Origin: CAZADA01 sp964526675
GTDB taxonomy: Bacteria; Pseudomonadota; Alphaproteobacteria; Caulobacterales; Maricaulaceae
DNA: 64,000 nt
NCBI GenBank assembly: GCA_964526675.1
Contig: CAZGLY010000014.1
Span: forward strand, 3,852-67,851
Direction of reading: 5' to 3'
Position 1 is the stretch's first letter. Each line of letters begins with the position of its first letter. The notes beneath the pieces were generated by a model. It was given only the letters and a program-made list of their open reading frames with translations, did no database searches and was not told the origin of the DNA. Made by a program: the position numbers and the translations under genes. Shown one piece after another: positions 42,241-50,775 of the stretch.

Positions 42241-43422
42241 ATGCCTTGGAATGATCAATCAAATGGCGGTCCTTGGGGCGGTCAAGGCGGGCGCGGCGGC
42301 CCGTGGGGCCAAGGCCCCCGTGGCGGCGGTCCGCGCGGTCCCGGACAGCAGCCGCCGGATTTGGAAGATGTGATCCGCCAGCTTCAAGGACGCATGCGCG
42401 GCATTTTTGGCGGCGGCAAGGGCGGCGGCGGCGGTTTCGCGCCGGCGGCGCTGCTGATCGCGTTGGCGTTGATCGTGTGGGTCGTGTGGCCGGGCTCCGG
42501 CTGGTACATCGTGCAGCCGAACGAAGTTGGCGTGGTTTTGCGCTTTGGGAAATTCCATCGCGAGGATCCCAACGGGTTCCACCTCAAACTGCCGTTCCCC
42601 ATCGAGCGCGCGGAGACGCCCACGGCGCAAGAAAGCCGCTCGACGCCGATCGACGGATCAAGCGCCGTGCGGCGCGGGCGCGCGGGACCATCGCCGGATA
42701 CGCTGATGCTGACCGGCGATGGGAACATTGTGGACCTGCAATTCACGGTGCAGTGGGAGATTGGCGACCGCCCGGGCGACGTCGCGAATTACCTGTTTGA
42801 GATCGATGAGCCGGAGCAGGCGCTGATCTCGGTGTCGGAAAGCGCGATGCGCGAGGTGATCGGCCAGACGCCGCTGCAACCGATCTTGGCGAACGAAATC
42901 GGTGATATTCGTCGGCAGGTGCAGACGCTGATCCAGGACACGCTCGACGAATACAAGTCGGGCATCCAGATCCGGAACGTCATCATCGAGCGTCCGACGT
43001 TGCCGAGCGCCGAAAACCAAGCCGATCGCGGGAATGTCGAGCGCGATCCCCTGGCGGCCTTCCGCGATGTGGAGAACGCCGAGCAAGAGCGTCAGCGCTC
43101 GATCGAGGACGCGCGCGCCTACGCCAACCGCGTTGTCCCGGTCGCGCGCGGCGAGGCGGAACAGATCATCCAACAAGCGAACGCGTATCGGGACTCCGTG
43201 ATCGCGGAGGCTGCGGGTCAGTCTGAACGCTTCCGATTGGTGTATGAGCAGTACCGGTTGGCGCCGGAAGTCACGCGTCAGCGCATGTTCTTGGAAACGC
43301 TGGAAAAAGTTCTCGGTCGCTCGGAAAAGGTGATCCTGGACGATCAAGGCGGGCAAGGGGTCGTGCCGTATCTGCCGCTGAATGAACTCAATCGCCGCCC
43401 CGCTGGCGGCTCGAATCGATAG
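42241..43422 (+). CDS. hflK: FtsH protease modulator HflK
   Basis: A 393-residue SPFH/prohibitin-domain inner-membrane protein. A Gly/Pro/Gln-rich N-terminus (residues 1-60) precedes one membrane helix (ALLIALALIVWVVW), then the SPFH domain (YIVQPNEVGVVLRFGKFHRED) and a coiled-coil segment ending near SERFRLVYEQYRLAPEVTRQRMFLE. HflK and HflC form a cage around FtsH and control its access to membrane substrates. It starts a three-gene unit with hflC and a Do-type protease, a common alphaproteobacterial arrangement. Confidence 0.94.
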   Translation: MPWNDQSNGGPWGGQGGRGGPWGQGPRGGGPRGPGQQPPDLEDVIRQLQGRMRGIFGGGKGGGGGFAPAALLIALALIVWVVWPGSGWYIVQPNEVGVVLRFGKFHREDPNGFHLKLPFPIERAETPTAQESRSTPIDGSSAVRRGRAGPSPDTLMLTGDGNIVDLQFTVQWEIGDRPGDVANYLFEIDEPEQALISVSESAMREVIGQTPLQPILANEIGDIRRQVQTLIQDTLDEYKSGIQIRNVIIERPTLPSAENQADRGNVERDPLAAFRDVENAEQERQRSIEDARAYANRVVPVARGEAEQIIQQANAYRDSVIAEAAGQSERFRLVYEQYRLAPEVTRQRMFLETLEKVLGRSEKVILDDQGGQGVVPYLPLNELNRRPAGGSNR

Positions 43423-43430
43423 GGGCGGTG

Positions 43431-44327
43431 ATGCGCGCGTTTTCGACAGTTGTCGTCGTTCTGTTGGGCTTGGCCGTACTGGCGGCGCTCAACTCCGTGT
43501 TTATGGTGGATCAACGCCAGCAGGCGCTGGTGGTGCGGGTCGGCAACCCCGTCCACGTCTACAACCCCACAGGCGTTGATGATCCGGGGCTCAAGTTCAA
43601 ATTCCCGCTGGCTGACCAGGTGGTGTTTTTGGACAAGCGCAACCTCTTCCTCGACGTGCCGGAGGATGAAATCACGGCTGGCGACAGCCAGCGCCTGACG
43701 GTGGATTCCTTCGCGCGTTGGCGGATTTCCGACCCGCTCCTGTTCTTCCAACGCGTGCGCACGGAGGACGCTGGGCGCCAACGCATCAGCGACATTCTCG
43801 TGGGGTCGACGCGGGAAGTCTTGGGCACGGTGCCGTCTCAGGAGATCATCTCCGGCCAGCGCGCCGCGCTGATGGACCGCATTCGCGAGCGGGTGGCGGA
43901 GGACGTCTCCGGCGCGCAGCTTGGCGTCGAGATCGTGGACGTGCGCATCAAGCGCGTGGAGTTGCCGGCGCAAAACCGCGAGCAAGTGTTCGCGCGCATG
44001 GTCTCCGAACGGCGTCAGCAAGCCACGGGGATCCGCGCTGAGGGCAATGAGGCGGCCGCGCGGATCCGCGCGGAGGCCGACCGCGAGGCGCGCGTCATCC
44101 AAGCGCAAGCCAATGAACAAGATCAGCGCATCCGTGGTGCGGGCGACGCGCGGCGCAACGAGATCTACGCGGATGCGTACAATCTCGATCCGGAGTTCTT
44201 CGCCTTCTACCGGTCGATGGAGGCGTATGAAAACTCCATCGAAGACGGCACGACGGTGATCTTGTCCCCGGACAGCGACTTCTTCCGCTACTTCCGCGAT
44301 CAAGATGGCGGCGGCGCGCGCAATTGA
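43431..44327 (+). CDS. hflC: FtsH protease modulator HflC
   Basis: A 298-residue SPFH protein: an N-terminal membrane helix (VVVLLGLAVLAALNSVFMV), the motif VDQRQQALVVRVG, IVDVRIKRVELPAQNREQVFARMVSERRQQATGIRAEG, then a coiled coil and the C-terminal SPDSDFFRYF. ATG 43431 is preferred over GTG 43428 one codon earlier; the ribosome site is AGGGGCGG. It is the partner of HflK, starting 8 bases after it. Confidence 0.94.
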   Translation: MRAFSTVVVVLLGLAVLAALNSVFMVDQRQQALVVRVGNPVHVYNPTGVDDPGLKFKFPLADQVVFLDKRNLFLDVPEDEITAGDSQRLTVDSFARWRISDPLLFFQRVRTEDAGRQRISDILVGSTREVLGTVPSQEIISGQRAALMDRIRERVAEDVSGAQLGVEIVDVRIKRVELPAQNREQVFARMVSERRQQATGIRAEGNEAAARIRAEADREARVIQAQANEQDQRIRGAGDARRNEIYADAYNLDPEFFAFYRSMEAYENSIEDGTTVILSPDSDFFRYFRDQDGGGARN

Positions 44328-44420
44328 CGCTGGCGCCGTCGCGGCGGTTTGGCGCGGCCGTGCTTGATTTCAACGGGTGAGGGGCGGATCCTCACCGCCA
44401 GGTCACAGAGGACGCCCGGC

Positions 44421-45872
44421 ATGCTTGACGCCCCTCGCGTTTTCATCGCTGCGCACGCCGCGGCGTTTGGGGCCTTGGCGTCTGTCGGCGTTCTCGCCGC
44501 GCCGGCGTGGGCGCAGCCGAGCGTGGCGCCCGATGGGTTCGCCAACCTCGTCGAGCAGGTCGGCCCGGCGGTGGTGAACATCCGCGCCCGCCAGTCGGTG
44601 AGCGGCGCGATCCCGCGCTTCGCCGAAGGCTCGCCGCTGGAAAAGTTCAACGAGTACTTTCAGGGGCCGCAAGGCTCGGCCTCGGCCGCGGGCTCGGGCT
44701 TCATCATCGACGCGGATGGCGTGGTCATCACCAACAACCACGTGATCGCGCCGTTCGACGAAGCGGCGGACATTATCGAAGTGGTGCTGCCGGACGGACG
44801 CGTTCTTCCGGGCGACATCGCCGGGCGCGACGAGGAGACCGACTTGGCGGTGATCCGCGTGTCGCCGGAGGAGCCGTTGCCCGAAGTGCCGTTTGGCGAT
44901 CCCAGCGACGTGCGCGTCGGCGATTGGGTGATGGCGATCGGCAATCCGTTCGGCCTGGGAAACACCGTCACGGTCGGTGTCGTGTCGGCCCAGGATCGCG
45001 ACATCAATCAGGGCGATTTCGACTCCTTCATCCAAACGGACGCGGCCATCAACCAGGGCAATTCCGGCGGGCCGTTGTTCGATATGCAAGGCCGGGTGAT
45101 CGGTGTGAACACCGCCATCTTCTCGCCGAGCGGCGGTTCGGTGGGCATCGGTTTCGCGATCCCGGCGGACCTCGTGCAAAACGTCACCGGCCAACTCCTG
45201 GACGCCGGCGCGGTCCGGCGCGGTTGGATCGGCGTGCGCATCCAGCCTGTGGACGCAGGAATTGCGCGGAAGTTCGGGCTTGGCCGGCCGCGCGGCGCGT
45301 TGGTCAGCGGCGTCAGCGAAGACGGCCCTGCGGAGGCGGCGGGGCTTGCGGTCGGCGATTTGATCGTCGGCGTCAGCGGCGGTCCGGTGCGCGATGATCG
45401 GGCGTTCTCGCTCCTCATCGCCCAAACCGCTCCGGGGGCGGAAATCACCTTGGACGTCCTGCGCGAGGGCGCGCCGCAGAGCCTCACGCTGACGGTCGGC
45501 GAACGCGAGCAAGACGACGACGGCGGCCCGCGTTTCGTCACGCCGGACGCTCCTTTGGAAAGCGGCGGCGCGGCCTTGGTGATCGGCGTGACGGTGGCTC
45601 CGATGACGCCGGACATTGTGCGTCAGTATCGCGTCGCGCCCGAGGCCGAAGGGGTCGTGGTGACGTTTGTCGAGCCTGAGAGCGCCGCCTCCGCCGTGCT
45701 CGTTCCTGGGGACGTCATCGAACAAGTCGGGTGGACGCCCGTCGCGACGCCGGAGGAGGCGGCCGCCGCGGCGCTTGAGGAAGCGGAGGCCGGCGCGCCC
45801 GTGTTGGTGCGCGTCACCCACCGCAATGGCGAGGTGAGTTTCCACTCCATCCGCGCCATGAGCGCGCCGTAG
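44421..45872 (+). CDS. degP: Do/DegP family serine protease downstream of hflKC
   Basis: A 483-residue periplasmic protease. ATG 44421 gives a signal peptide ending in PAWAQ. The catalytic triad is His107 (NNHVI), Asp141 (EETDLAVI) and Ser215 (GNSGG). Two PDZ domains occupy about residues 255-345 and 385-475. Its position after hflK-hflC is conserved in alphaproteobacteria and suggests joint envelope quality control with FtsH. Compared with the 778 protease it has longer PDZ spacing. Confidence 0.94.
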   Translation: MLDAPRVFIAAHAAAFGALASVGVLAAPAWAQPSVAPDGFANLVEQVGPAVVNIRARQSVSGAIPRFAEGSPLEKFNEYFQGPQGSASAAGSGFIIDADGVVITNNHVIAPFDEAADIIEVVLPDGRVLPGDIAGRDEETDLAVIRVSPEEPLPEVPFGDPSDVRVGDWVMAIGNPFGLGNTVTVGVVSAQDRDINQGDFDSFIQTDAAINQGNSGGPLFDMQGRVIGVNTAIFSPSGGSVGIGFAIPADLVQNVTGQLLDAGAVRRGWIGVRIQPVDAGIARKFGLGRPRGALVSGVSEDGPAEAAGLAVGDLIVGVSGGPVRDDRAFSLLIAQTAPGAEITLDVLREGAPQSLTLTVGEREQDDDGGPRFVTPDAPLESGGAALVIGVTVAPMTPDIVRQYRVAPEAEGVVVTFVEPESAASAVLVPGDVIEQVGWTPVATPEEAAAAALEEAEAGAPVLVRVTHRNGEVSFHSIRAMSAP

Positions 45873-45921
45873 GCGCGACGGCGCGGGGCTCGACCCCAGT
45901 CGGGCGTCGGGCAGCGGACCC

Positions 45922-46767
45922 CTAAAGCTTCTCCGCGACTTGCACGCCATAGATGATCGCGCCTTCGGCCATCGCCTTGCGCATGCCGTGGACGGCTTGC
46001 ACGAGACGCAGCGCGTCGCCGCCGAGGCTCTGGGCGAGCTTCAACACGGGGCCCAGCTGCATGATGGAGACGCCTTCCTCCCAGGTGCGCGAGGTCTCCT
46101 TTGTGAAGTCGTGTTGCGCGACCAGGCGGAAGCCGGCGCGGGCGAACCACTCCTCCGTTTGCGATGGGCTGAACAGCGTGGGCATCAGCATGCCCTCCAA
46201 GACGGGCGTGACCAGACGGGCTTGGTCGCGCGGCGACATGGCGCGCCCGGCCATCCAGTCCGCCAGGAGGAAGCGCCCGCCGGGGCGCACCAGCGCGCCG
46301 GCCCGCTCCGCTAAGAACGTCTCGGGGTTGGGCAAGTGCCCCAGCACGCCGACCATCCAGGCGAGGTCCACCGGCGTGTCGAGCGTAAGGGTCTCAGCGT
46401 CTTGGATCTCAAAGCGCGTGCGCTCGGCGACGCCTTCACGCGCCGCGAGATCGCGGGCGATGTCCATTTGCACGGCGCTGAGCGTCACGCCGTGGGTGCG
46501 GCAGCCGCGTTTGGCCAGCGCCACCGACGTGGCGCCCATGCCGCAGCCGATGTCGAGGACGGTCTCGGTCCCGTCGACGCCGACGATCTCCGCCAGCGCC
46601 TCGACCAAATGCTCTTGCGCCTCCTCTTTGTTCTGAGCGCCGCGGGCGTAATACCCGTCATGGAGGTGCGGTCCCCAGAGGTCGCGGAAATGGGGCGACA
46701 GTTGATCGTAAAAGCTGGCGATCCGACGCTTCATGTCCGCCGGCGGCAGGTGAAAGAAGTCGCCCAT
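45922..46767 (-). CDS. UbiE/cyclopropane-type SAM methyltransferase
   Basis: A 281-residue class I methyltransferase. SAM motif I is VLDIGCGMGATSVALAKRG, followed by VTLSAVQMDIARDLAA and the post-I and motif II/III regions AWMVGVLGHLPNPETFLAE and VRPGGRFLLADWM. The second of two tandem ATGs (46767) has better spacing from GGAGAG. It lies 40 bases downstream of the type III polyketide synthase and is probably cotranscribed, so it likely methylates the polyketide product. It resembles tocopherol- and ubiquinone-type C-methyltransferases, so O- versus C-methylation is open. Confidence 0.85.
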   Translation of the reverse strand: MGDFFHLPPADMKRRIASFYDQLSPHFRDLWGPHLHDGYYARGAQNKEEAQEHLVEALAEIVGVDGTETVLDIGCGMGATSVALAKRGCRTHGVTLSAVQMDIARDLAAREGVAERTRFEIQDAETLTLDTPVDLAWMVGVLGHLPNPETFLAERAGALVRPGGRFLLADWMAGRAMSPRDQARLVTPVLEGMLMPTLFSPSQTEEWFARAGFRLVAQHDFTKETSRTWEEGVSIMQLGPVLKLAQSLGGDALRLVQAVHGMRKAMAEGAIIYGVQVAEKL

Positions 46768-46807
46768 CATATCTCTCCATAGAGCCGGGGAGCCGCCTCG
46801 ACGCGGG

Positions 46808-47935
46808 TCACCAGCTGAGCAGCGCCGTTTCCGCAACCAGGCCGGGGCCCAACGCCGCCAGCACGCCCAGAGCGCCCGGCTTGGGCGCGCGCTCCGCCAG
46901 ATGGCGGGCCAACACAAACAGCACCGTCGGGGAGGACATGTTGCCGTACGCCGACAGCACCGCCCGGCTCGGCGCGAGCACCTCGTCGTCAAAGCCAAAA
47001 TCGCTCGACAGCTTGTCCAGCACGCGCCGGCCGCCGGAGTGGACGATCCAGTGGTCAACGCTGCTCAGACCCAGGTTGATCGACGCCAAGCTGGTCTCCG
47101 CGGCCGCGCGCACCAGCGGCGGCGCGAGCGTGGGTACGTGCTTGGAGAGGACGATGCGAAGCCGGCCGCCGGGATGGGCGAAGCCAACCAGATCCAGCGC
47201 ATCAGGATCGCTGGCAGTGGCGAAGCCGTGCAGCCGCGGCGCCGGGCCCGTTTGGCTTGAGCCCGCGCTCAACGTCTCCAGGCCCGACGTCGCGCCCGCG
47301 AGCACGACCGCCGCCGCGCCGTCAGCGCAAATCGCGTTGCCGACGATCGTTTCGACATCGTCGTCGACGTAAAAGCACGCCGAGCAGACCTCGACGCACA
47401 CCGCCACAGCGACGCGCTCTGGGTGCGCGCGCACGTGATCATAGGCGCGTTGCAGCGTTGGAAGCGCCGCCGCGCATCCCGCGCCCACCACCTCAGTGCG
47501 CATGGCCTGGCGGCGCAGGCCGAGACGCGGCGCGATCCGCGCGGCCACGCCGGGGCAGAGATAGCCCGTGGAGGTGGCGACAATCAGAGAGTCGATGTCA
47601 TCGGGGGTCAGGCCGGCGTCGGCTATGGCCCGCGCCGCTGCGTCCTCCGCCAATTGCAGAGCGTGGACCGCAAAACCGGCATGGGCGACATCGGGGTCGG
47701 GGCCGGGATCGAGGTTGTCGGGCGTCATCGCGATGTGGCGAGTCTTGACGCCGGAGCTGCGAAAGATCCGCCGCGCGATCGGCGAGCGATACGTCTCCGA
47801 GCGTTCCGCCAGATACGCCAGCGCGGCGTCCTGGTCCCAGGTCTGTGTCGGCGCGGCGAGGCCAAGGCCCGCGACGCGCGGCTCCTCCACATGGTCCGTC
47901 GCAGGGCTCGGCCGGTGTTCGACCTGTGCGCGCAT
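46808..47935 (-). CDS. Type III polyketide synthase (chalcone/stilbene synthase family)
   Basis: A 375-residue homodimeric ketosynthase. The triad is visible: Cys154 (EVVGAGCAAALP), His299 (DHWIVHSGGRRVLD) and Asn332 (SAYGNMSSPTVLF). GGGAG precedes the ATG at 47935, and the frame further upstream lacks family similarity. Such enzymes extend an acyl-CoA starter with malonyl-CoA to make pyrones, resorcinols or phloroglucinols; the starter and ring type cannot be read by eye. The downstream methyltransferase completes a minimal two-gene cluster. Confidence 0.9.
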   Translation of the reverse strand: MRAQVEHRPSPATDHVEEPRVAGLGLAAPTQTWDQDAALAYLAERSETYRSPIARRIFRSSGVKTRHIAMTPDNLDPGPDPDVAHAGFAVHALQLAEDAAARAIADAGLTPDDIDSLIVATSTGYLCPGVAARIAPRLGLRRQAMRTEVVGAGCAAALPTLQRAYDHVRAHPERVAVAVCVEVCSACFYVDDDVETIVGNAICADGAAAVVLAGATSGLETLSAGSSQTGPAPRLHGFATASDPDALDLVGFAHPGGRLRIVLSKHVPTLAPPLVRAAAETSLASINLGLSSVDHWIVHSGGRRVLDKLSSDFGFDDEVLAPSRAVLSAYGNMSSPTVLFVLARHLAERAPKPGALGVLAALGPGLVAETALLSW

Positions 47936-48263
47936 GGCAACTCTCCCAGGACGGTCGCCAATGCGGCGGCCCGTTTTGCAGATGCGAAGGTAGTCGCCCT
48001 CCTTGAGCTGTGGCCATGCAAGCCCAGTCACGACGCCGTGACGACTTCGATTGTCCTTTGTCGTCAAGGCGCAGATCTTGATGCGATCCGGGTGAACCTG
48101 ATCTGCAGCGTGGCGCGCTCCGCTTTGCGTCACCATCGCCTCACGACGCCGTCACTGGCGCGCACGCGATTGCGACCGCGCGCGAGCGCCGGGCTGACGT
48201 ACGCTTTCGGTCCGGTCGCATCGGGCGTTGGGCCCGGACCGGTGGAGCGAGGATCGACCACCC
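47936..48263. promoter_or_regulatory. Divergent intergenic region between polyketide synthase and DUF3179 genes
   Basis: A 328-base non-coding stretch. TCACGACGCCGT occurs twice, at 48028-48039 and 48141-48152; the first copy extends to a TCACG-N4-CGTGA dyad. Both could be operator sites for the divergent polyketide or DUF3179 units. No clear -10/-35 pair was identified. Confidence 0.35.
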
Positions 48264-49682
48264 GTGAGCGTCCAACACGTGAATCGTCGCCAGGCGGCGG
48301 GAACCTTGGCGGCGGGCCTCGCCGCGAGCGTTGGCCAGCCCGCATGGGCGCGCCAGACGGACGAGCGGTTCCGCGACTCCGAGATCGTCACCGCGTCCCG
48401 GTTGACGGTGCTGGGGTCAGGCCGACAGTTCGCGGAAGCGCTGCGTCTCCTGAGCGATTACGGCCAGCCCGACATCCTGCCGACGCTTATCCTCGCCATG
48501 CGGTACAACGCGTCGGCGCGCGCAGCCATCGACGCTGTGGCGCAACGCATTGCCGGGGAAAGCGGCCGCAGCGGCTGGTTCGACTGGATGCTCTGGCAGC
48601 AAGAACATCCCGAGATCACGCCGCACCCGACCTATCGCGCGCTGAAGGTGTGGATGTTCTCGCAGATCGATCCGCAATTTCTGCGGTTCTTGAATGAAGA
48701 GACGACCGCCCCGGGACGGCTGCGCATCCGCTTGGAGGAGATCACCTGGGGCGGCGTGCGCGTGGACGGCATTCCGGCGTTGGACGACCCCAAGCTGATC
48801 ACGGCGCGCCGAGCGAACTACCTCAAAGACGACGACCTGGTCTTCGGGGTGGAGATCAACCGCGACGCGCGCGCTTATCCGCTGCGCATCCTGGACTGGC
48901 ACGAGATGTTCAACGACGTCGTCGGCGGCGTGCCGGTGGCGCTTGCCTACTGCACCCTGTGCGGCGCGGGGATCCTGTTTGAGACGCAACCGGAGGGCCG
49001 CGCGGAGCGGTTCCTCTTCGGCTCGTCTGGGTTTCTCTACCGCTCGAACAAGCTGATGTTTGATCGGGGCACAGACAGCTTGTGGAACCAGTTCACCGGC
49101 GCGCCGGTGAGCGGCCCCCTGGTCGACAGCGGTTTTGCGCTGACCTTGCGCCCGGTTGTGATCACGTCGTGGAAGGCCTGGCGCGACGCCCAGCCGCGCA
49201 CGCGCGTGTTGTCCCTGGACACAGGCCACCGGCGCGACTACGGCCCCGGCGCCGCTTATGGCGAGTACTTCGCCAGCGAAGAGCTGATGTTCCCGGCGCT
49301 CGCCGACAGCGTGAGCCTGCGCGCGAAGGATTATGTTTTCGGCGTGCGCGTTCATGCCGGGACGAAAGCGTGGCCGCTGGAGGTGTTCCGCGGCGGGCGC
49401 GTGCTCAACGACGTTGTGGAGGGGGGCCTTGGCCGCCAGGCTTTGGTCCTGATCGGCGACGCGGCGACCCGCACAGTGCGCGCCTACGAGCGCGGCGATC
49501 TCACGTTTTCCGCCGGCGACGCCCCGGGCGTCGTGGCTGCTGATGGCGCGTCCTGGCGCATCACCGAGGCGGCGTTGGTCGCGGAGGATGGGCGGCGCGC
49601 CCCGCGCGTGGCGGGGCATATCGCGTATTGGTTCGCCTGGAACGGCTATCTCGGCCTTGAGTCGCAACTGTACATGGGGTGA
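48264..49682 (+). CDS. Exported DUF3179 protein
   Basis: A 472-residue protein from GTG 48264. The N-terminus NRRQAAGTLAAGLAAS ending near AWAR looks like a Tat signal (twin Arg). The DUF3179 region is clear: DDDLVFGVEINRDARAYPLRILDWHEMFNDVVGGVPVALAYCTLCGAGILFE, then GSSGFLYRSNKLMFDRGTDSLWNQFTG. The Cys pair in YCTLCG is a family hallmark and may bind a cofactor or form a disulfide. The function is unknown. A DUF1223 gene follows 6 bases after its stop. Confidence 0.88.
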   Translation: MSVQHVNRRQAAGTLAAGLAASVGQPAWARQTDERFRDSEIVTASRLTVLGSGRQFAEALRLLSDYGQPDILPTLILAMRYNASARAAIDAVAQRIAGESGRSGWFDWMLWQQEHPEITPHPTYRALKVWMFSQIDPQFLRFLNEETTAPGRLRIRLEEITWGGVRVDGIPALDDPKLITARRANYLKDDDLVFGVEINRDARAYPLRILDWHEMFNDVVGGVPVALAYCTLCGAGILFETQPEGRAERFLFGSSGFLYRSNKLMFDRGTDSLWNQFTGAPVSGPLVDSGFALTLRPVVITSWKAWRDAQPRTRVLSLDTGHRRDYGPGAAYGEYFASEELMFPALADSVSLRAKDYVFGVRVHAGTKAWPLEVFRGGRVLNDVVEGGLGRQALVLIGDAATRTVRAYERGDLTFSAGDAPGVVAADGASWRITEAALVAEDGRRAPRVAGHIAYWFAWNGYLGLESQLYMG

Positions 49683-49688
49683 GGCGCG

Positions 49689-50459
49689 ATGACGTCGGTT
49701 CGTATCGGAGCTGCGTTTGCAGCGATCGCGCTTGCGGCGACGGCTGCGGCGCCATGGGCCTTGTCAGCGGCGCGGGCGGCCGACCCCCCTCACGGCGCGA
49801 CGACTGGGCCGGTCGTGGTGGAGCTCTTTAGCTCCCAGTCCTGCTATTCGTGCCCGCCGGCGGAAGCGTTCTTGGTCGAGCTGGCGGAGGAGCCGGATCT
49901 CATCGCGCTCGAGTGGCACGTCGATTACTGGGACAGGCTTGTCTACGGCGCAGCCGGCGCGTGGCGCGATCCGTTCTCGTCGCGGGCGCACACCAACCGC
50001 CAGCGGCGCTACAACGCGAACATCACCGGGCGGCCGCGGGCGTACACGCCGCAGATGGTGGTCGCTGGCGCGCAGGAGGCCGTCGGCTCGAATCGGGCGG
50101 CGGTGCGGTCGTTGATCGACGCGGCGCAGGCGGCTCAGGCAACGGTTGCGATTGTCCCTGAGGCCGGGGATCAGGGCCCCGCGTTGGGCGTGACGGTGTC
50201 GGGCGGACCGGCCGCTGAGGTGTGGCTCGCGCGTTTTCGCGACCGCGTGGTGACCGAGGTGCCGCGGGGCGAAAACCACGGCAAGACCTTGGCCAACGTC
50301 CATGTCGTGCAGTCCTTCGAACGGCTTGGCCGCCATCGAGAGAAAGACGCCGACGCCGGTTCACGGTTCGTCATCGACGCCCCGGCGGAGGGCGACGGCT
50401 GTGCGGTGGTGGTGCAAGCGCCGCATCAAGGTCCGATCTACGGCGCGGCGTACTGCTAG
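49689..50459 (+). CDS. Exported DUF1223 thioredoxin-like protein
   Basis: A 256-residue protein with a signal peptide ending in ARAAD and a thioredoxin-like N-terminal domain: VVVELFSSQSCYSCPPAEAFLVEL. The CYSC motif suggests redox activity. Then come the family-typical EWHVDYWDRLVYGAAGAWRDPFSS and RAYTPQMVV segments. It ends with a Cys two residues after GAAY. It follows the DUF3179 gene closely and both are exported, so a shared envelope role is likely but unproven. Confidence 0.9.
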   Translation: MTSVRIGAAFAAIALAATAAAPWALSAARAADPPHGATTGPVVVELFSSQSCYSCPPAEAFLVELAEEPDLIALEWHVDYWDRLVYGAAGAWRDPFSSRAHTNRQRRYNANITGRPRAYTPQMVVAGAQEAVGSNRAAVRSLIDAAQAAQATVAIVPEAGDQGPALGVTVSGGPAAEVWLARFRDRVVTEVPRGENHGKTLANVHVVQSFERLGRHREKDADAGSRFVIDAPAEGDGCAVVVQAPHQGPIYGAAYC

Positions 50460-50546
50460 CGGGCGTCTCGCCGGGCTTGCCGGCGGCGCGTCGGCGCGCT
50501 TGACGATGGCGTGGTCGACCGTGGTAACGCACACGCCTTCAGGTGC

Positions 50547-50633
50547 GCGGGCGTGGTGGAATTGGTAGACACACAGGACTTAAAATCCTGAGGCGGCGAC
50601 GCCGTGCCGGTTCGAGTCCGGCCGCCCGCACCA
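50547..50633 (+). tRNA. tRNA-Leu (anticodon TAA)
   Basis: An 87-base class II tRNA with acceptor GCGGGCG/CGCCCGC, discriminator A and encoded CCA. The anticodon arm is CAGGA-CTTAAAA-TCCTG, giving anticodon TAA. The long variable arm and GTTCGAG T-loop are intact. It reads UUA and UUG. It lies upstream of mgtE, with no tRNA neighbours. Confidence 0.95.
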
Positions 50634-50775
50634 TGCATCAATCCCATCTGGCCTTTGGGCTGTCGTCCATCCGGGCGGTGCGGTACACCGCCGGGTCGGC
50701 GCGCCGGCTGGTTGCGTTGGCCGTTGGGATGCGCGCCGGCCGCGCCGCGTCGAACGCTGGATGCATGAGGCCACG

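Noticed and set aside
50634..50775. Possible M-box Mg2+ riboswitch before mgtE
   Set aside because: The 142-base leader is too short and lacks the M-box conserved segments.
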